DNA from: DASZTV01 sp036268405
Lineage (GTDB): Bacteria; Actinomycetota; Actinomycetes; JAFAQI01
Reading direction: 5' to 3'
NCBI GenBank assembly: GCA_036268405.1
Contig: DATAUF010000053.1
Location: 24,377-88,376 of the forward strand
Length of the DNA stretch: 64,000 nucleotides
Positions 26,465 to 34,871 of this stretch are shown here, one piece after another; the first letter of the stretch is position 1, and each line of letters opens with the position of its first letter. A model generated the notes under the pieces. It was not told where the DNA came from and did no database searches. It saw nothing but the letters and a program-made list of their open reading frames with translations. The position numbers and the translations under genes are program-made.

Positions 26465-27345
26465 CCGAGCACGACATCGCGCGGGAGAATCCCGAGCAGA
26501 CCGTGCTCTACGACGTCGGGGACGACGGCGTCGCGACGATCACGCTGAACCGTCCCGAGCGGAAGAACGCCTGGACCCCCGTGATGGAACGCCGCTTCTA
26601 CGCCGTGATCGCCGAGGCCGACCACGACTCCCGGGTACGTGTGGCGGTGCTTACCGGCGCCGGTTCGGCGTTCTGTCCGGGCGTGGACATCCAGCGGCTC
26701 GACAGCATCGCGGGCGCGCCGATGGATCTGGCCGGGCGCTCCGTCCCGAGCCGGACGCACTCCTTTCGCAAGCCGCTGATCGCCGCGATCAACGGGCCCT
26801 GCGCGGGCCTCGGCCTGGTCCAGGCGCTGCTCTGCGACGTGCGGTTCATGGCTCGCGGCGCGCGGCTGTCGACGGCGTTCGCCAGACGAGGGCTGCCCGC
26901 GGAGTACGGCGCGAGTTGGCTCATCCCGCGCATCGTCGGGATCGAACGCGCGCTTGACCTGATGCTCACCGGCCGCGTCGTCGACGCCGACGAGGCCCTG
27001 CGGATCGGACTGGTGGCCTACGTCGTCGAGCCCGATGAGCTGTTGACGAGCGCCAGGACATACGCCGCCGACATCGCCGCGAACTGCTCGCCCACGTCGC
27101 TCGCGCTGATCAAGCATCAGACACTCACCGATCTGGACGCCGGATTCGAGCGCGCGATGCACAACGCCTATCGAACGATGGCCTACACCGCGACGAGTGC
27201 CGACTTCCGCGAAGGCGTCGACAGCTACGTCCAGAAGCGGCCGCCGGCCTTCTCGCCGCTCGCGGACGACTTCGACCCGGCAGCCATCACCGGAGCGGCC
27301 ATGCCGGCCGCACACCACGAAGCACAGCAGGCAGGGAAGCACTGA
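26461..27345 (+). CDS. Enoyl-CoA hydratase/isomerase family protein
   Basis: 294-aa crotonase with oxyanion segments GAGSAFCPGVDI near residue 62 and NGPCAGLGL near 113, and the acid in GLPAEYGASWLIPRIVG near 142. About 25 extra residues follow the domain, Ala- and His-rich at the end. The start ATG overlaps the ligase stop by 4 bp. It hydrates or isomerises an enoyl-CoA. Confidence 0.88.
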   Translation: MTEHDIARENPEQTVLYDVGDDGVATITLNRPERKNAWTPVMERRFYAVIAEADHDSRVRVAVLTGAGSAFCPGVDIQRLDSIAGAPMDLAGRSVPSRTHSFRKPLIAAINGPCAGLGLVQALLCDVRFMARGARLSTAFARRGLPAEYGASWLIPRIVGIERALDLMLTGRVVDADEALRIGLVAYVVEPDELLTSARTYAADIAANCSPTSLALIKHQTLTDLDAGFERAMHNAYRTMAYTATSADFREGVDSYVQKRPPAFSPLADDFDPAAITGAAMPAAHHEAQQAGKH

Positions 27346-27358
27346 GAGAGGAGCGGCC

Positions 27359-28471
27359 ATGTCGAGCGACCGGATAAGGGTCGGCATCATCGGCGTCGGC
27401 TGGGGCAGCATCGTGCTCGCCCCCGCCTTCCGCGCCGTACCCGAGTTCGAAGTGGCCGCGATCTGCTCGCGGCGGCCCGAACGAGTAGCGGAAGCAGGCG
27501 AGAAGCTCGGCGTCGAGGACACGTCGACCGACTGGGAGTCGTTCGTCCGCCGTGACGACCTTGACCTGATCGCGGTGTGCACCCCCACCGACCTCCATCA
27601 CGAGCAGACGATCGGCGCCCTGCGCGCGGGCAAGCATGTGCTGTGCGAGAAGCCCGCCGCGGTCAACTCCGCGCAGGCAAAGAGCATGCTCGACGTCGCC
27701 GAGCAGAGCGGCGTCGCGCACGCCGTCAACTTCGAGGGCCGCTGGCTCGCCGACCGGCTCCCGGTCTGGGATCTCGTCGACGACGGCTACCTTGGCCGGC
27801 CGTACCTCGCGCGGGTGACGACGGTCGGCGACCTGTGGCATCCGAGCCGGCGACTTCAGTCGGAGTGGATGTACCGCGTGGAGGACGGCGGCGGCTATTT
27901 GATGGGCTTGTCCTCGCACGACATCGACTTCCTCACCGCACTGTTCGGCGAGCCGGAGGCGGTGTGTGCCGACGTCAAGACCTCGGTGCCGACCCGTGCA
28001 CGGGAAGACGGCAGCGTTCTCGAGGTCACGGCCGACGACACCTCAACCGTGCTGATGCGCATGAAGAGCGGCGTCAGCGTGTCGGTCTCGTCGTCGATGG
28101 TCGGATTGCATGTGGATCGGCGCGTGCTCGAGGCCTATGGCAGCGACGGGACGATCGAGATCACCAGCACCCTGATGGGCGGCGAGCGCGACTCGGCCAT
28201 CCGCGCCGCCAAGGTGAACGAGTCCGGCTTGCAGGACGTCGCGCTCAGCAGCCGCCGCCCACGAAGCGGAGTCGAGATCCCGGCCCGTCGTGCCGGCTCC
28301 GCGATCCTCGCGCTCTCGTTGATGCTCGAGGACTGGCTGCCGGCCTTTGACGGGAAGCCCGCGCCTCGGGTTCCGACGCTTCGCAACGGCTGGATCACCC
28401 AGGCTGTCGTCGACGCGGCCCGCCGCAGCTCAGCCGGCGAGGGCTGGGTGGACCTGGCGTTGGACCAGTAG
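27359..28471 (+). CDS. Gfo/Idh/MocA family oxidoreductase
   Basis: 370-aa NAD(P)-dependent dehydrogenase. The Rossmann motif GIIGVGWGS is at residues 9-17 and the signature CEKPAAVN near 98 contains the catalytic Lys of the family; a C-terminal alpha/beta substrate domain follows. Family members oxidise sugar-like or cyclic hydroxyls or reduce imines. Its presence in a CoA operon suggests a cyclic alcohol or ketone intermediate. The ribosome site GAGAGGAG precedes the ATG at 27359, 13 bp after the hydratase stop, and the next gene begins directly after its stop. Confidence 0.85.
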   Translation: MSSDRIRVGIIGVGWGSIVLAPAFRAVPEFEVAAICSRRPERVAEAGEKLGVEDTSTDWESFVRRDDLDLIAVCTPTDLHHEQTIGALRAGKHVLCEKPAAVNSAQAKSMLDVAEQSGVAHAVNFEGRWLADRLPVWDLVDDGYLGRPYLARVTTVGDLWHPSRRLQSEWMYRVEDGGGYLMGLSSHDIDFLTALFGEPEAVCADVKTSVPTRAREDGSVLEVTADDTSTVLMRMKSGVSVSVSSSMVGLHVDRRVLEAYGSDGTIEITSTLMGGERDSAIRAAKVNESGLQDVALSSRRPRSGVEIPARRAGSAILALSLMLEDWLPAFDGKPAPRVPTLRNGWITQAVVDAARRSSAGEGWVDLALDQ

Positions 28472-29104
28472 ATGGCGGTTGCGCTACGAGAGCTGGTCGA
28501 CCCGGCGCACACGGCTGTTGTCATCTCGGAGATGCAGCGGGGAATCGTCGGCGACCTCGCGCGGCCGCCGATGCTCGAGATGCAGCAGGCGGTCGCCGAG
28601 CACGGTGTCGTCCCCGCCATCGCGCGCCTCGCCGACGCCGCCCGCGCCAGCGGCTCACGGGTGGTGCACGCGACTCTGCAGTTCCGTGCGGACCGTGCCG
28701 GCGTCCGGATTGTGACGCCGCTGATGGCGGTGACGATGAAGGATCCCGATTATTTGTTGGTCGGCTCCGCCGAAGCCGAAATCGTGCCGGAGCTCGGTCC
28801 CGACCCGCGCGACATCGTCGCCGCCCGGATCCACGGCATGTCGGCGTTCACCGGCACCGAGCTCGACCCGATCCTGCGCAGCCTCGACATCAAGACGCTG
28901 GTGGTCGCGGGCATCTCGCTCAACGAAGCCGTCATCGGGATGGCGATCGAGGCGGTCAACATCGGATACCGGGTCGTGATCCCGCGCGACGCGGTGATGG
29001 GTCTGCCCGAGACCTTCGCGGCGGACATGCTGCGCTATGCCTTCGCACTGCTCGGCAGGGTCGTCTCGGTCGACGAGGTCATCGACTGTTGGACATCCGC
29101 ATGA
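28472..29104 (+). CDS. Isochorismatase-fold protein lacking the catalytic triad
   Basis: 210-aa isochorismatase/cysteine-hydrolase-fold protein. The normal Asp-Lys-Cys triad is altered at each place: VISEMQ instead of the V-D-x-Q pattern (Asp to Glu), an Arg region instead of the Lys before SAFTGTEL, and GISLNEAV with Ala where the nucleophilic Cys belongs. It is therefore unlikely to act as a normal cysteine hydrolase; a binding or different catalytic role is more likely. The ATG follows the Gfo/Idh/MocA stop with no gap, and the DUF2889 gene overlaps its stop. A similar altered protein is at 55235. Confidence 0.75.
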   Translation: MAVALRELVDPAHTAVVISEMQRGIVGDLARPPMLEMQQAVAEHGVVPAIARLADAARASGSRVVHATLQFRADRAGVRIVTPLMAVTMKDPDYLLVGSAEAEIVPELGPDPRDIVAARIHGMSAFTGTELDPILRSLDIKTLVVAGISLNEAVIGMAIEAVNIGYRVVIPRDAVMGLPETFAADMLRYAFALLGRVVSVDEVIDCWTSA

Positions 29105-29958
29105 GCGGCCGAGTCGTTCGTACGACGAGTGTCGCGATCGACCCGGCAGCCGGTGTCATCACCGGACATGGCAGCGACGTGGTCATCAACGACGGTCGCC
29201 ACGACGTGGCACGCGAGGTCGAGATTCGCGCCGAGATCGACCCGAACCAACAGCTCATGACGCTCGATATCTCGTGGGAGGCGCCGACCGGAGAGCTGAT
29301 CGGCCGCCGCGTCGCCAGCGGCTTCCGCGCCGCTCTCGGCAACCTGGTGACGACGCCCGACCAGCGGCTGCTTCGCCGCATGCTGTGGGACCTGCCGATC
29401 CTGGTCCAGGTCGGCTCACAGACCTATCTGCTCGACCATCCCAGGGCGCGCGCGGATCCGGTGATCGGACTGTCCGGCGCAGACCAGTGCTCGGGATGGC
29501 GCACGGGCGGGGAGATGCTCACCCAGATCTCGAACGCCAACGGTGTGCTGCGGATGCCGTTGACGCCGGAGGTGGCCGACCCGTGGGAGCCGCGCCTCGG
29601 GGCGATGGCAACCCGGCGAGCGCGGACGATGACCGTCGCCGGCCCCGACCCGGTCGAGGTCAGGGCGACGTACCGGGACTCCTACGCGGACCCGGATGGG
29701 GTCGAGCGCGCGCTGCACGAGTGGGTGGTCGAGGCACGTCTCGACGACGCCGACCGGATCGCGGAGATCAGCGCTGCGCCCGGCCAGCTGCCGTGGCTGG
29801 AGTGCCCGTTCGCAGGACAGAGCGCGGCGCGCCTCGCCGGATTGCGGCTCTGCGACATCGAGGCAACGGTCGCGGCCGACTTCGCGGGAACCAGCACCTG
29901 CACGCACCTCAACGACACCTTGCGCTCGCTCACCGAGGTGCCGGACCTGCTCGCCTGA
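29101..29958 (+). CDS. DUF2889 family protein
   Basis: 285-aa protein recognised as DUF2889 by its end, CTHLNDTLRSL, the conserved Cys-x-His-Leu motif of that family; Cys in ADQCSGWRTG and GLRLCDIEA may also be functional. The family's function is not established. The ATG at 29101 overlaps the isochorismatase-like stop as ATGA; an in-frame TTG at 29089 is less likely. It ends the seven-gene thioesterase operon and is convergent with the Ltp-like gene. The conserved Cys/His suggest a metal site, which is inference. Confidence 0.65.
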   Translation: MSGRVVRTTSVAIDPAAGVITGHGSDVVINDGRHDVAREVEIRAEIDPNQQLMTLDISWEAPTGELIGRRVASGFRAALGNLVTTPDQRLLRRMLWDLPILVQVGSQTYLLDHPRARADPVIGLSGADQCSGWRTGGEMLTQISNANGVLRMPLTPEVADPWEPRLGAMATRRARTMTVAGPDPVEVRATYRDSYADPDGVERALHEWVVEARLDDADRIAEISAAPGQLPWLECPFAGQSAARLAGLRLCDIEATVAADFAGTSTCTHLNDTLRSLTEVPDLLA

Positions 29959-29966
29959 GGTTCGCC

Positions 29967-31139
29967 CTATCGGGTCAGCAGCAGGCATCCCGCGATCGGG
30001 CCACCACCGTTGCTGACGACCGCGACCTCGGGGTCGCCTTGGACCTGACGATCGCCGGCCTCACCCCGCAGCTGCAGGCAGGCCTCGTGGAACACCCAGT
30101 AGCCGTGCATCCGGCCCGCTGACAGCTGGCCGCCGTAGGTGTTCAACGGCAGCTCGCCATCGAGCGCGATGCGTGTCGCACCCTCGACGTAGGAACCCGC
30201 CTCGCCCTCACCGCAGATCCCGAGCGCTTCCAGCCAGGCGAAAGTGAGGTAGGTGAATCCGTCGTACAGCTCGGCGAGGTCGAGATCGGAGGGTGTGAGG
30301 TCGGTGCGGCTCCACATCTCGATGGCGGCATCGATGGAAGCCATCTGCGGGTAGTCCGGTCGGTGGAACCAGCCGCCGGTGCCGCTCGAGCCGCCGACCG
30401 CCTCGACCCGCACCGCCGGCTTCGGGCAGTCCGGCGCGTAGTCCGGGGCCGACACGACAACGGCAATCGAGCCGTCGACCGGGACATCGCAGTCGAACAA
30501 CCCGAGCGGTGAGGACACCGGACGGGCCGCGAGGTAGTCCTGCATCGTCATCGGATCGCGGTAGACCGCCCGCGGGTTCAGGGCGGCGTTGCGGCGCGAG
30601 TTGATCGCGAGCCAGCCGAGCTGCTCCTTGGTGGTGCCGTAGATCTCCATGTGGCGGCGGCAGTGCATCGCGAGCCAGTTGACCGCCGAGAACGCGTTGG
30701 CCGCGAGCACCTCTTCGATGTCGGCCATGACGTCGATCAGGTTGCCGACGCCCTCGTCCGGCTCGTCACCGCCGCCCTCTGCCTTGTCCGCCACGAACTC
30801 GCCGCCCATCATCTGGACCGTCCGGTAGACCAGCACGTGGCGCGCACGCCCTTCGACGACCGCCTTTGCGGCCGACATCACCGGCGACAGCAGCCCGCCG
30901 GTGGAGATGCCGCCGCCGCGATAGGCCGGCTCGATCCCGAGGGCCGCCGACGCCGCCGACACCGGGGTGTCGCCCATCGTGGTGACGCCGTCGATGTCCG
31001 AGGGGGTCAGCCCGGCGTCGGCGATCGCCTCGCGCGCGCTGTGCAACGTGTTGTCGAGGTGGGAGATCCCGGTGCGCCGGCCGATCTGCGAGATGCCGAT
31101 GCCCGAGATGACCGCGCCCTTGCACGGAGTGTCGGTCAT
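29967..31139 (-). CDS. Ltp2-type thiolase-like aldolase (DUF35-partnered)
   Basis: 390-aa thiolase-fold protein without a nucleophilic Cys (GGGISTGGLLSP in its place near residue 75). It keeps Tyr292 in ELYDGFTY and Tyr335 in NTYGGQLS, positions resembling the conserved tyrosines of Ltp2 steroid side-chain aldolases, and a His in GRMHG. It most likely performs retro-aldol cleavage of a 3-hydroxyacyl-CoA with a tertiary carbon, together with the DUF35 protein encoded just upstream (4-bp ATGA overlap). Assignment as an aldolase is by family resemblance and context. Confidence 0.8.
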   Translation of the reverse strand: MTDTPCKGAVISGIGISQIGRRTGISHLDNTLHSAREAIADAGLTPSDIDGVTTMGDTPVSAASAALGIEPAYRGGGISTGGLLSPVMSAAKAVVEGRARHVLVYRTVQMMGGEFVADKAEGGGDEPDEGVGNLIDVMADIEEVLAANAFSAVNWLAMHCRRHMEIYGTTKEQLGWLAINSRRNAALNPRAVYRDPMTMQDYLAARPVSSPLGLFDCDVPVDGSIAVVVSAPDYAPDCPKPAVRVEAVGGSSGTGGWFHRPDYPQMASIDAAIEMWSRTDLTPSDLDLAELYDGFTYLTFAWLEALGICGEGEAGSYVEGATRIALDGELPLNTYGGQLSAGRMHGYWVFHEACLQLRGEAGDRQVQGDPEVAVVSNGGGPIAGCLLLTR

Positions 31140-31543
31140 CGGTTTTGTCCGCTCAGCTCGAAGACGGGGTAGAAGACCTCACCGTGGTCCTCGAACCGGA
31201 CCTGCACGGCTGAGCCGCTCGCTACGTCGTCCTCGGTGCAGCCGATCAGGTTGGTCATCAGCCGCAGGTCGTCCTGCTCGTCGAGCGTCACGATCGCGAT
31301 GAGGTTCGGCGGCGGGACGTCGGGATGGAACTGGTGGTAGTTCGTCGTGTAGGTGAAGACCGTCCCGCGGCCGCTGACCGGGCGGACCGTCACGGCGCCG
31401 CCGCACGCCGGGCAGGCCTCGACCGGAGGCAGGAGCCAACGGTCGCAGGCATCGCAGTGCTGCACGAGCAGGTCGCCGTTGGCGCCGCCGGTCCAGAACG
31501 CGCGGTTGGCATCGGTCAGCTTGGGCAACATCCGCGTCGGCAC
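31136..31543 (-). CDS. Zn-ribbon/OB-fold (DUF35) protein
   Basis: About 135-aa DUF35 protein with zinc ligands Cys30, Cys33, Cys44 and Cys47 (HCDAC and CPACG) and an OB-fold beginning SGRGTVFTYT. It is the probable partner of the Ltp2-like protein encoded immediately downstream with ATGA coupling. The GTG at 31543 gives an N-terminus matching the paralogue at 9781; a TTG at 31558 overlapping the MaoC stop by 8 bp is an alternative. It should cover the acyl-CoA site of its thiolase-fold partner. Confidence 0.83.
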   Translation of the reverse strand: MPTRMLPKLTDANRAFWTGGANGDLLVQHCDACDRWLLPPVEACPACGGAVTVRPVSGRGTVFTYTTNYHQFHPDVPPPNLIAIVTLDEQDDLRLMTNLIGCTEDDVASGSAVQVRFEDHGEVFYPVFELSGQNR

Positions 31544-31550
31544 GACGTCG

Positions 31551-31973
31551 TCAGGCAAGGCGGACAACCGCTCGGGCCGCGGAGAGCACCTTCGTACCTT
31601 CACCGATCGAGGCGGTGAGCAGAATCCGAACCCGGCCGCCGTCGAGCTTCTCGGTCACCTCACCGGAGATGGTGAGGTCGGTGCCCTTGTCGTCGTCGGG
31701 CACCGGCACCGGTGAGGAGAAGCGCACCCCGTAGGACTCGACCCGGGTCGGGTCTTCGACCCAGTCGGTAAGTAGCCGGCCGGCCGCCGCCATCGTGAAC
31801 ATGCCGTGCGCGATCACGTTCGGCAAGCCCACACCGGTCGCGACCCGCTCGTTCCAGTGAATGACGTTGAAGTCGCCACTTGCACCGGCATAGCGGACCA
31901 GATTGGCACGCTGGACGTTGACGACCCGGGCCGGGATCGTCGTACCGACCTCTACCTCGTCGTAGGTCGGCAT
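31551..31973 (-). CDS. MaoC-like (R)-specific enoyl-CoA hydratase, catalytic subunit
   Basis: 140-aa hotdog protein. The hydratase-2 motif YAGASGDFNVIHWNE near residues 28-42 keeps both the catalytic Asp and His, as in HadB/ChsH1-like subunits. It hydrates trans-2-enoyl-CoA to (3R)-hydroxyacyl-CoA. The gene starts in the stop of the adjacent hotdog gene (TGATG), so a heteromeric hydratase of the two is likely. It lies upstream of DUF35 and the Ltp-like aldolase, matching the order hydration then aldol cleavage. Confidence 0.85.
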   Translation of the reverse strand: MPTYDEVEVGTTIPARVVNVQRANLVRYAGASGDFNVIHWNERVATGVGLPNVIAHGMFTMAAAGRLLTDWVEDPTRVESYGVRFSSPVPVPDDDKGTDLTISGEVTEKLDGGRVRILLTASIGEGTKVLSAARAVVRLA

Positions 31974-32440
31974 CAGGACGCCGCTGCTTGCGCGGCGGTG
32001 CCACGGCTGACGATCGACGAGGTGAGGGTGGCGACCGCGGTGCCGTCGGCCAGCGTGACCTCCATCGTGGTCTCCATCAGCTCGTTGGTGCCGGCGTCAC
32101 GAATGTCGGTCACTGTGTTGACCACCCGCAGCACATCGCCGGCGTAGATCGGGCGATGCGCGAGGAACTCCTGCTCGCCGTGGACGACCCGGCCGTAGTC
32201 CATTCCGAGGTCCGCGTCATTCATCGGCGACGCGTCGCGGAACCGGAAGCCCAACACTGTCAGGAACGTCGGCGGCGCGACGACATCGGGATGGCCGGCG
32301 GCGCGGGCAGCTGCCACGTCGAGATACAGCGGATTGGCGTCGCCGATCGCAGTCGCGAACGAGCGGATGTGTTCGCGCCCGACGAGATACTCGTCAGGCG
32401 CTTCGTACCGGCGCCCGATAAAGGCACGGTTCAGCGGCAT
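31973..32440 (-). CDS. MaoC N-terminal/FAS1-like dehydratase domain protein, HadA/HadC-like subunit
   Basis: 155-aa hotdog protein of the MaoC_dehydrat_N group. The motif is AIGDANPLYLD near residues 31-41: the His of active hydratases is Tyr here, so it probably gives substrate binding and dimer structure while the coupled 31551 product supplies catalysis. A GAGTGAGG ribosome site precedes the ATG at 32440. The 38-bp gap upstream is AT-rich (ATATTTGCACCATAACTT) and may hold a separate promoter, or simply link it to the ACAD gene. Confidence 0.82.
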   Translation of the reverse strand: MPLNRAFIGRRYEAPDEYLVGREHIRSFATAIGDANPLYLDVAAARAAGHPDVVAPPTFLTVLGFRFRDASPMNDADLGMDYGRVVHGEQEFLAHRPIYAGDVLRVVNTVTDIRDAGTNELMETTMEVTLADGTAVATLTSSIVSRGTAAQAAAS

Positions 32441-32478
32441 TGGTCCTCACTCAATCGGGAAGATATTTGCACCATAAC

Positions 32479-33705
32479 TTAGACAGCGGGCTCGCGAGGC
32501 AGGCCGAGGACCTGTTCGGCGAGGATGGTCCGCTGCACCTCCGATGTGCCGGCGTAGATGGTGCCGGTGCGGGCGAACAGCGAAACCTGCCACCAGCTGT
32601 TGGTCGACATCGGGTCGGCCCCGGGGTCGTCTGACCGAAGCGGTCGGCTCGGGCCCTTGCCGACCGGCATCAGTCCATCGAGCCCTTCGAGGTCCAGCGC
32701 CAGCTGGGTCAGCTCGCGGTGATACTCGCTCCAATAGAGCTTCGACACCGAGGCGGCCGCACCGATCTCCTTGTGAGCGAGCACGTCGGTCAGCGTGCGA
32801 TAGCCGAGGTAGCGCATCGTCTCGACGCGGGCGTAGCAGCGCGCGATGCGCTGTCGCAGGACGGGGTCCGACAGCTTGCCGTGCGCGTTGGCCACCGTGA
32901 CCAGCCGGTCGAACTCCGATCGAAACAGCAGCGGGTTGGTGGCTGCCTCCTCGCCGCGTTCGAAGGTCAGCAGGCTCCGCGCAACCGACCAGCCGTGGTT
33001 CACCTCACCCACAACGAGAGCAGCCCGAGCGCGCGCATCGGTGAAGAACACCTCGCAGAACTCGCTGCCACCCGCCATGTGCCGGATCGGCCGGACCTCG
33101 ACGCCCGGCTGGTCGACCGGCACCAGCAGAAACGAGATCCCTCGGTGCTTCGGCGCGTCTGAGTCCGTGCGGGCGAGGACGAAGATCCAGTTGCAGCGGT
33201 CGCCGCCTGAGGTCCAGATCTTCTGCCCGTTGACGACCCACTCGTCGCCCTCGAGCACGGCCCTCGTCCGCACCGACGCCAGATCGGATCCCGCGCCCGG
33301 CTCGGAGAAACCCTGGCAGAACCGGATCGCCCCCGAGAGCATCGCAGGCAGGAACTCAGCCTTCTGCTCGTCGGTCCCCCACCGCAGCAGGGTGTTGCCC
33401 ATGAGCTTCAGCGTGGTCGAGTCCTGCGGCTGCTCGCCGAACGGCGCACCCACCCGGGTCAGCTCCTCGACGAGGACGACCTGATGCAGCTTCGACAGTC
33501 CCCGGCCGCCGTACTCCTTCGGCCACGCGACGCCAAGCAGTCCCCGGCGGTACAAGGTCCTGCGCCACTGCGCCACCCATGCCTGGGTCTGCTCGGAGGT
33601 CGGGATCGCCCCGACTCCGCGCCAGTCCGCCGGCAGCTCCTCAGCGAGCACCGTGCGCACCTCGTCGCGGAACGCGAGGACCTCCGAGGGGTAGCTGACG
33701 TCCAC
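32479..33705 (-). CDS. Acyl-CoA dehydrogenase
   Basis: 408-aa full-length ACAD. CQGFSEPGAGSDLASVRTRA is near residue 130, NGQKIWTSGGDRCNW near 160, and the tail AGTSEVQRTILAEQVLGLPR is standard. About 25 residues before the tail (SRPLRSDDPGAD) are an insertion not seen in the other ACADs here. It starts at a GTG at 33705 with GGAG 8 nt upstream. It heads the minus-strand operon of hotdog proteins, DUF35 and Ltp-like aldolase, and is divergent from a second ACAD group. Confidence 0.9.
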   Translation of the reverse strand: MDVSYPSEVLAFRDEVRTVLAEELPADWRGVGAIPTSEQTQAWVAQWRRTLYRRGLLGVAWPKEYGGRGLSKLHQVVLVEELTRVGAPFGEQPQDSTTLKLMGNTLLRWGTDEQKAEFLPAMLSGAIRFCQGFSEPGAGSDLASVRTRAVLEGDEWVVNGQKIWTSGGDRCNWIFVLARTDSDAPKHRGISFLLVPVDQPGVEVRPIRHMAGGSEFCEVFFTDARARAALVVGEVNHGWSVARSLLTFERGEEAATNPLLFRSEFDRLVTVANAHGKLSDPVLRQRIARCYARVETMRYLGYRTLTDVLAHKEIGAAASVSKLYWSEYHRELTQLALDLEGLDGLMPVGKGPSRPLRSDDPGADPMSTNSWWQVSLFARTGTIYAGTSEVQRTILAEQVLGLPREPAV

Positions 33706-33726
33706 GGGCCACTCCGTAAGAAGAGG

Positions 33727-33743
33727 TGAATGAGATATACGAT
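33727..33743 (+). promoter_or_regulatory. TGAATGAGATA element and -10 (TACGAT)
   Basis: TGAATGAGATA at 33727-33737 is followed by TACGAT (33738-33743), the probable -10 for the ACAD gene at 33773. The same 11-mer lies on the minus strand at 39896-39886, again directly at the -10 of an ACAD operon. The two sites flank the TetR gene at 36960. Confidence 0.5.
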
Positions 33744-33772
33744 AACGGCGAGCCGCGACCGGGAGAATGAAC

Positions 33773-34870
33773 GTGCAGTTTCGCTACGACCCCGAGCACG
33801 AGGAGCTTGCGCAGGTCGTCCGCCGCTTCCTCGACGAGGTCTCCGCCGATGCTGACGTGCGTGCGGCAATGACCTCCGCACTCGGTTGGGATCCTGCCAC
33901 CGTCAAGCGGTTGGCCGTCGAGCTCGACGTCTTCGGCCTTGCCGTCCCAGCGGAGAACGGTGGCGCCGGGTACGGCGTCACCGAACTCGGCATCGTCTTC
34001 CAGGAGGCCGGGCGGGCCTTGTTGTGCGCTCCCCTGCTGAGTGCCGCGCTCAGCTCGGCGCTCCTGCTCGACGTCGGCACCGGCGCGGCTGGCGGCCGCG
34101 CCGCAGAGCTCCTCACCCGGATCGCAACTGGCGACGCCATCGTCGCGCTCGCAACGCGACAGGCCTCGAACGCGCGCCAGACCGGGCAGGGATGGCGACT
34201 CGACGGAACCCATACCTGGGTGCTCGACGGACACGTCGCCGAGACGTTCGTCGTCTCTGCCACGACCGAGCTCGGGCCTTCGCTCTTCCTCGTCGATGCA
34301 GACGATCGCGGCACATCCCGAGAGCAGATCGAGACGGTCGACGGCACGAGACGATTTGCCACTATCGGATTCGCCGACGCTTCGGCCATCCCCATCGGCG
34401 ACGCCGACAGTGCGACGGCGGTGCTCGAACGCAGTCATGACCGGGCGCTCATCCTGCTCGCCGCCGAGCAGGTCGGCATCGCGGAACGCTGTCTCGCGAT
34501 GGCCACGAAATATGCGAAGAGCCGTGAACAGTTCGGCCGACCGATCGGGCAGTTCCAGGCCGTCAAGCACAAGCTCGCCTCCGTGGTGCTCGAGGTCGAG
34601 GCAGCTCTGTCAGCCGTGATGTACGCCGCGTGGGTCGCCGATCACGATGCCCAGCTCGTCGGGGAGGTGGCGCGGATCGCGGCGTACCAGGCCGGCGAGG
34701 CGGCGGCGCTCGCCGCGTCCGAGAACATCCAGATCCACGGTGGGATCGGCGCGACCTGGGAGCACCCGGCGCACCTCTACCTTCGCCGCGCGACTGTGTG
34801 CCGCCAGCTCTTCGGCGATCCGCAAGCCCATCTCGAACACCTGGCGCAGCTCATCGAGGCACGGGCCTGA
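33773..34870 (+). CDS. Acyl-CoA dehydrogenase, short-type subunit
   Basis: 365-aa ACAD with SREQFGRPIGQFQAVKHKL near residue 245 and HGGIGATWEHPAHLYLRR near 320; the middle beta domain is reduced. The GTG at 33773 is favoured over the ATG at 33767, because GGGAG then sits 7 nt upstream whereas it directly abuts the ATG. The next ACAD starts one base after its stop. It is probably a subunit of a heteromeric dehydrogenase with the 34872 product, in the manner of FadE28/29. Confidence 0.83.
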   Translation: MQFRYDPEHEELAQVVRRFLDEVSADADVRAAMTSALGWDPATVKRLAVELDVFGLAVPAENGGAGYGVTELGIVFQEAGRALLCAPLLSAALSSALLLDVGTGAAGGRAAELLTRIATGDAIVALATRQASNARQTGQGWRLDGTHTWVLDGHVAETFVVSATTELGPSLFLVDADDRGTSREQIETVDGTRRFATIGFADASAIPIGDADSATAVLERSHDRALILLAAEQVGIAERCLAMATKYAKSREQFGRPIGQFQAVKHKLASVVLEVEAALSAVMYAAWVADHDAQLVGEVARIAAYQAGEAAALAASENIQIHGGIGATWEHPAHLYLRRATVCRQLFGDPQAHLEHLAQLIEARA

Positions 34871-34871
34871 C

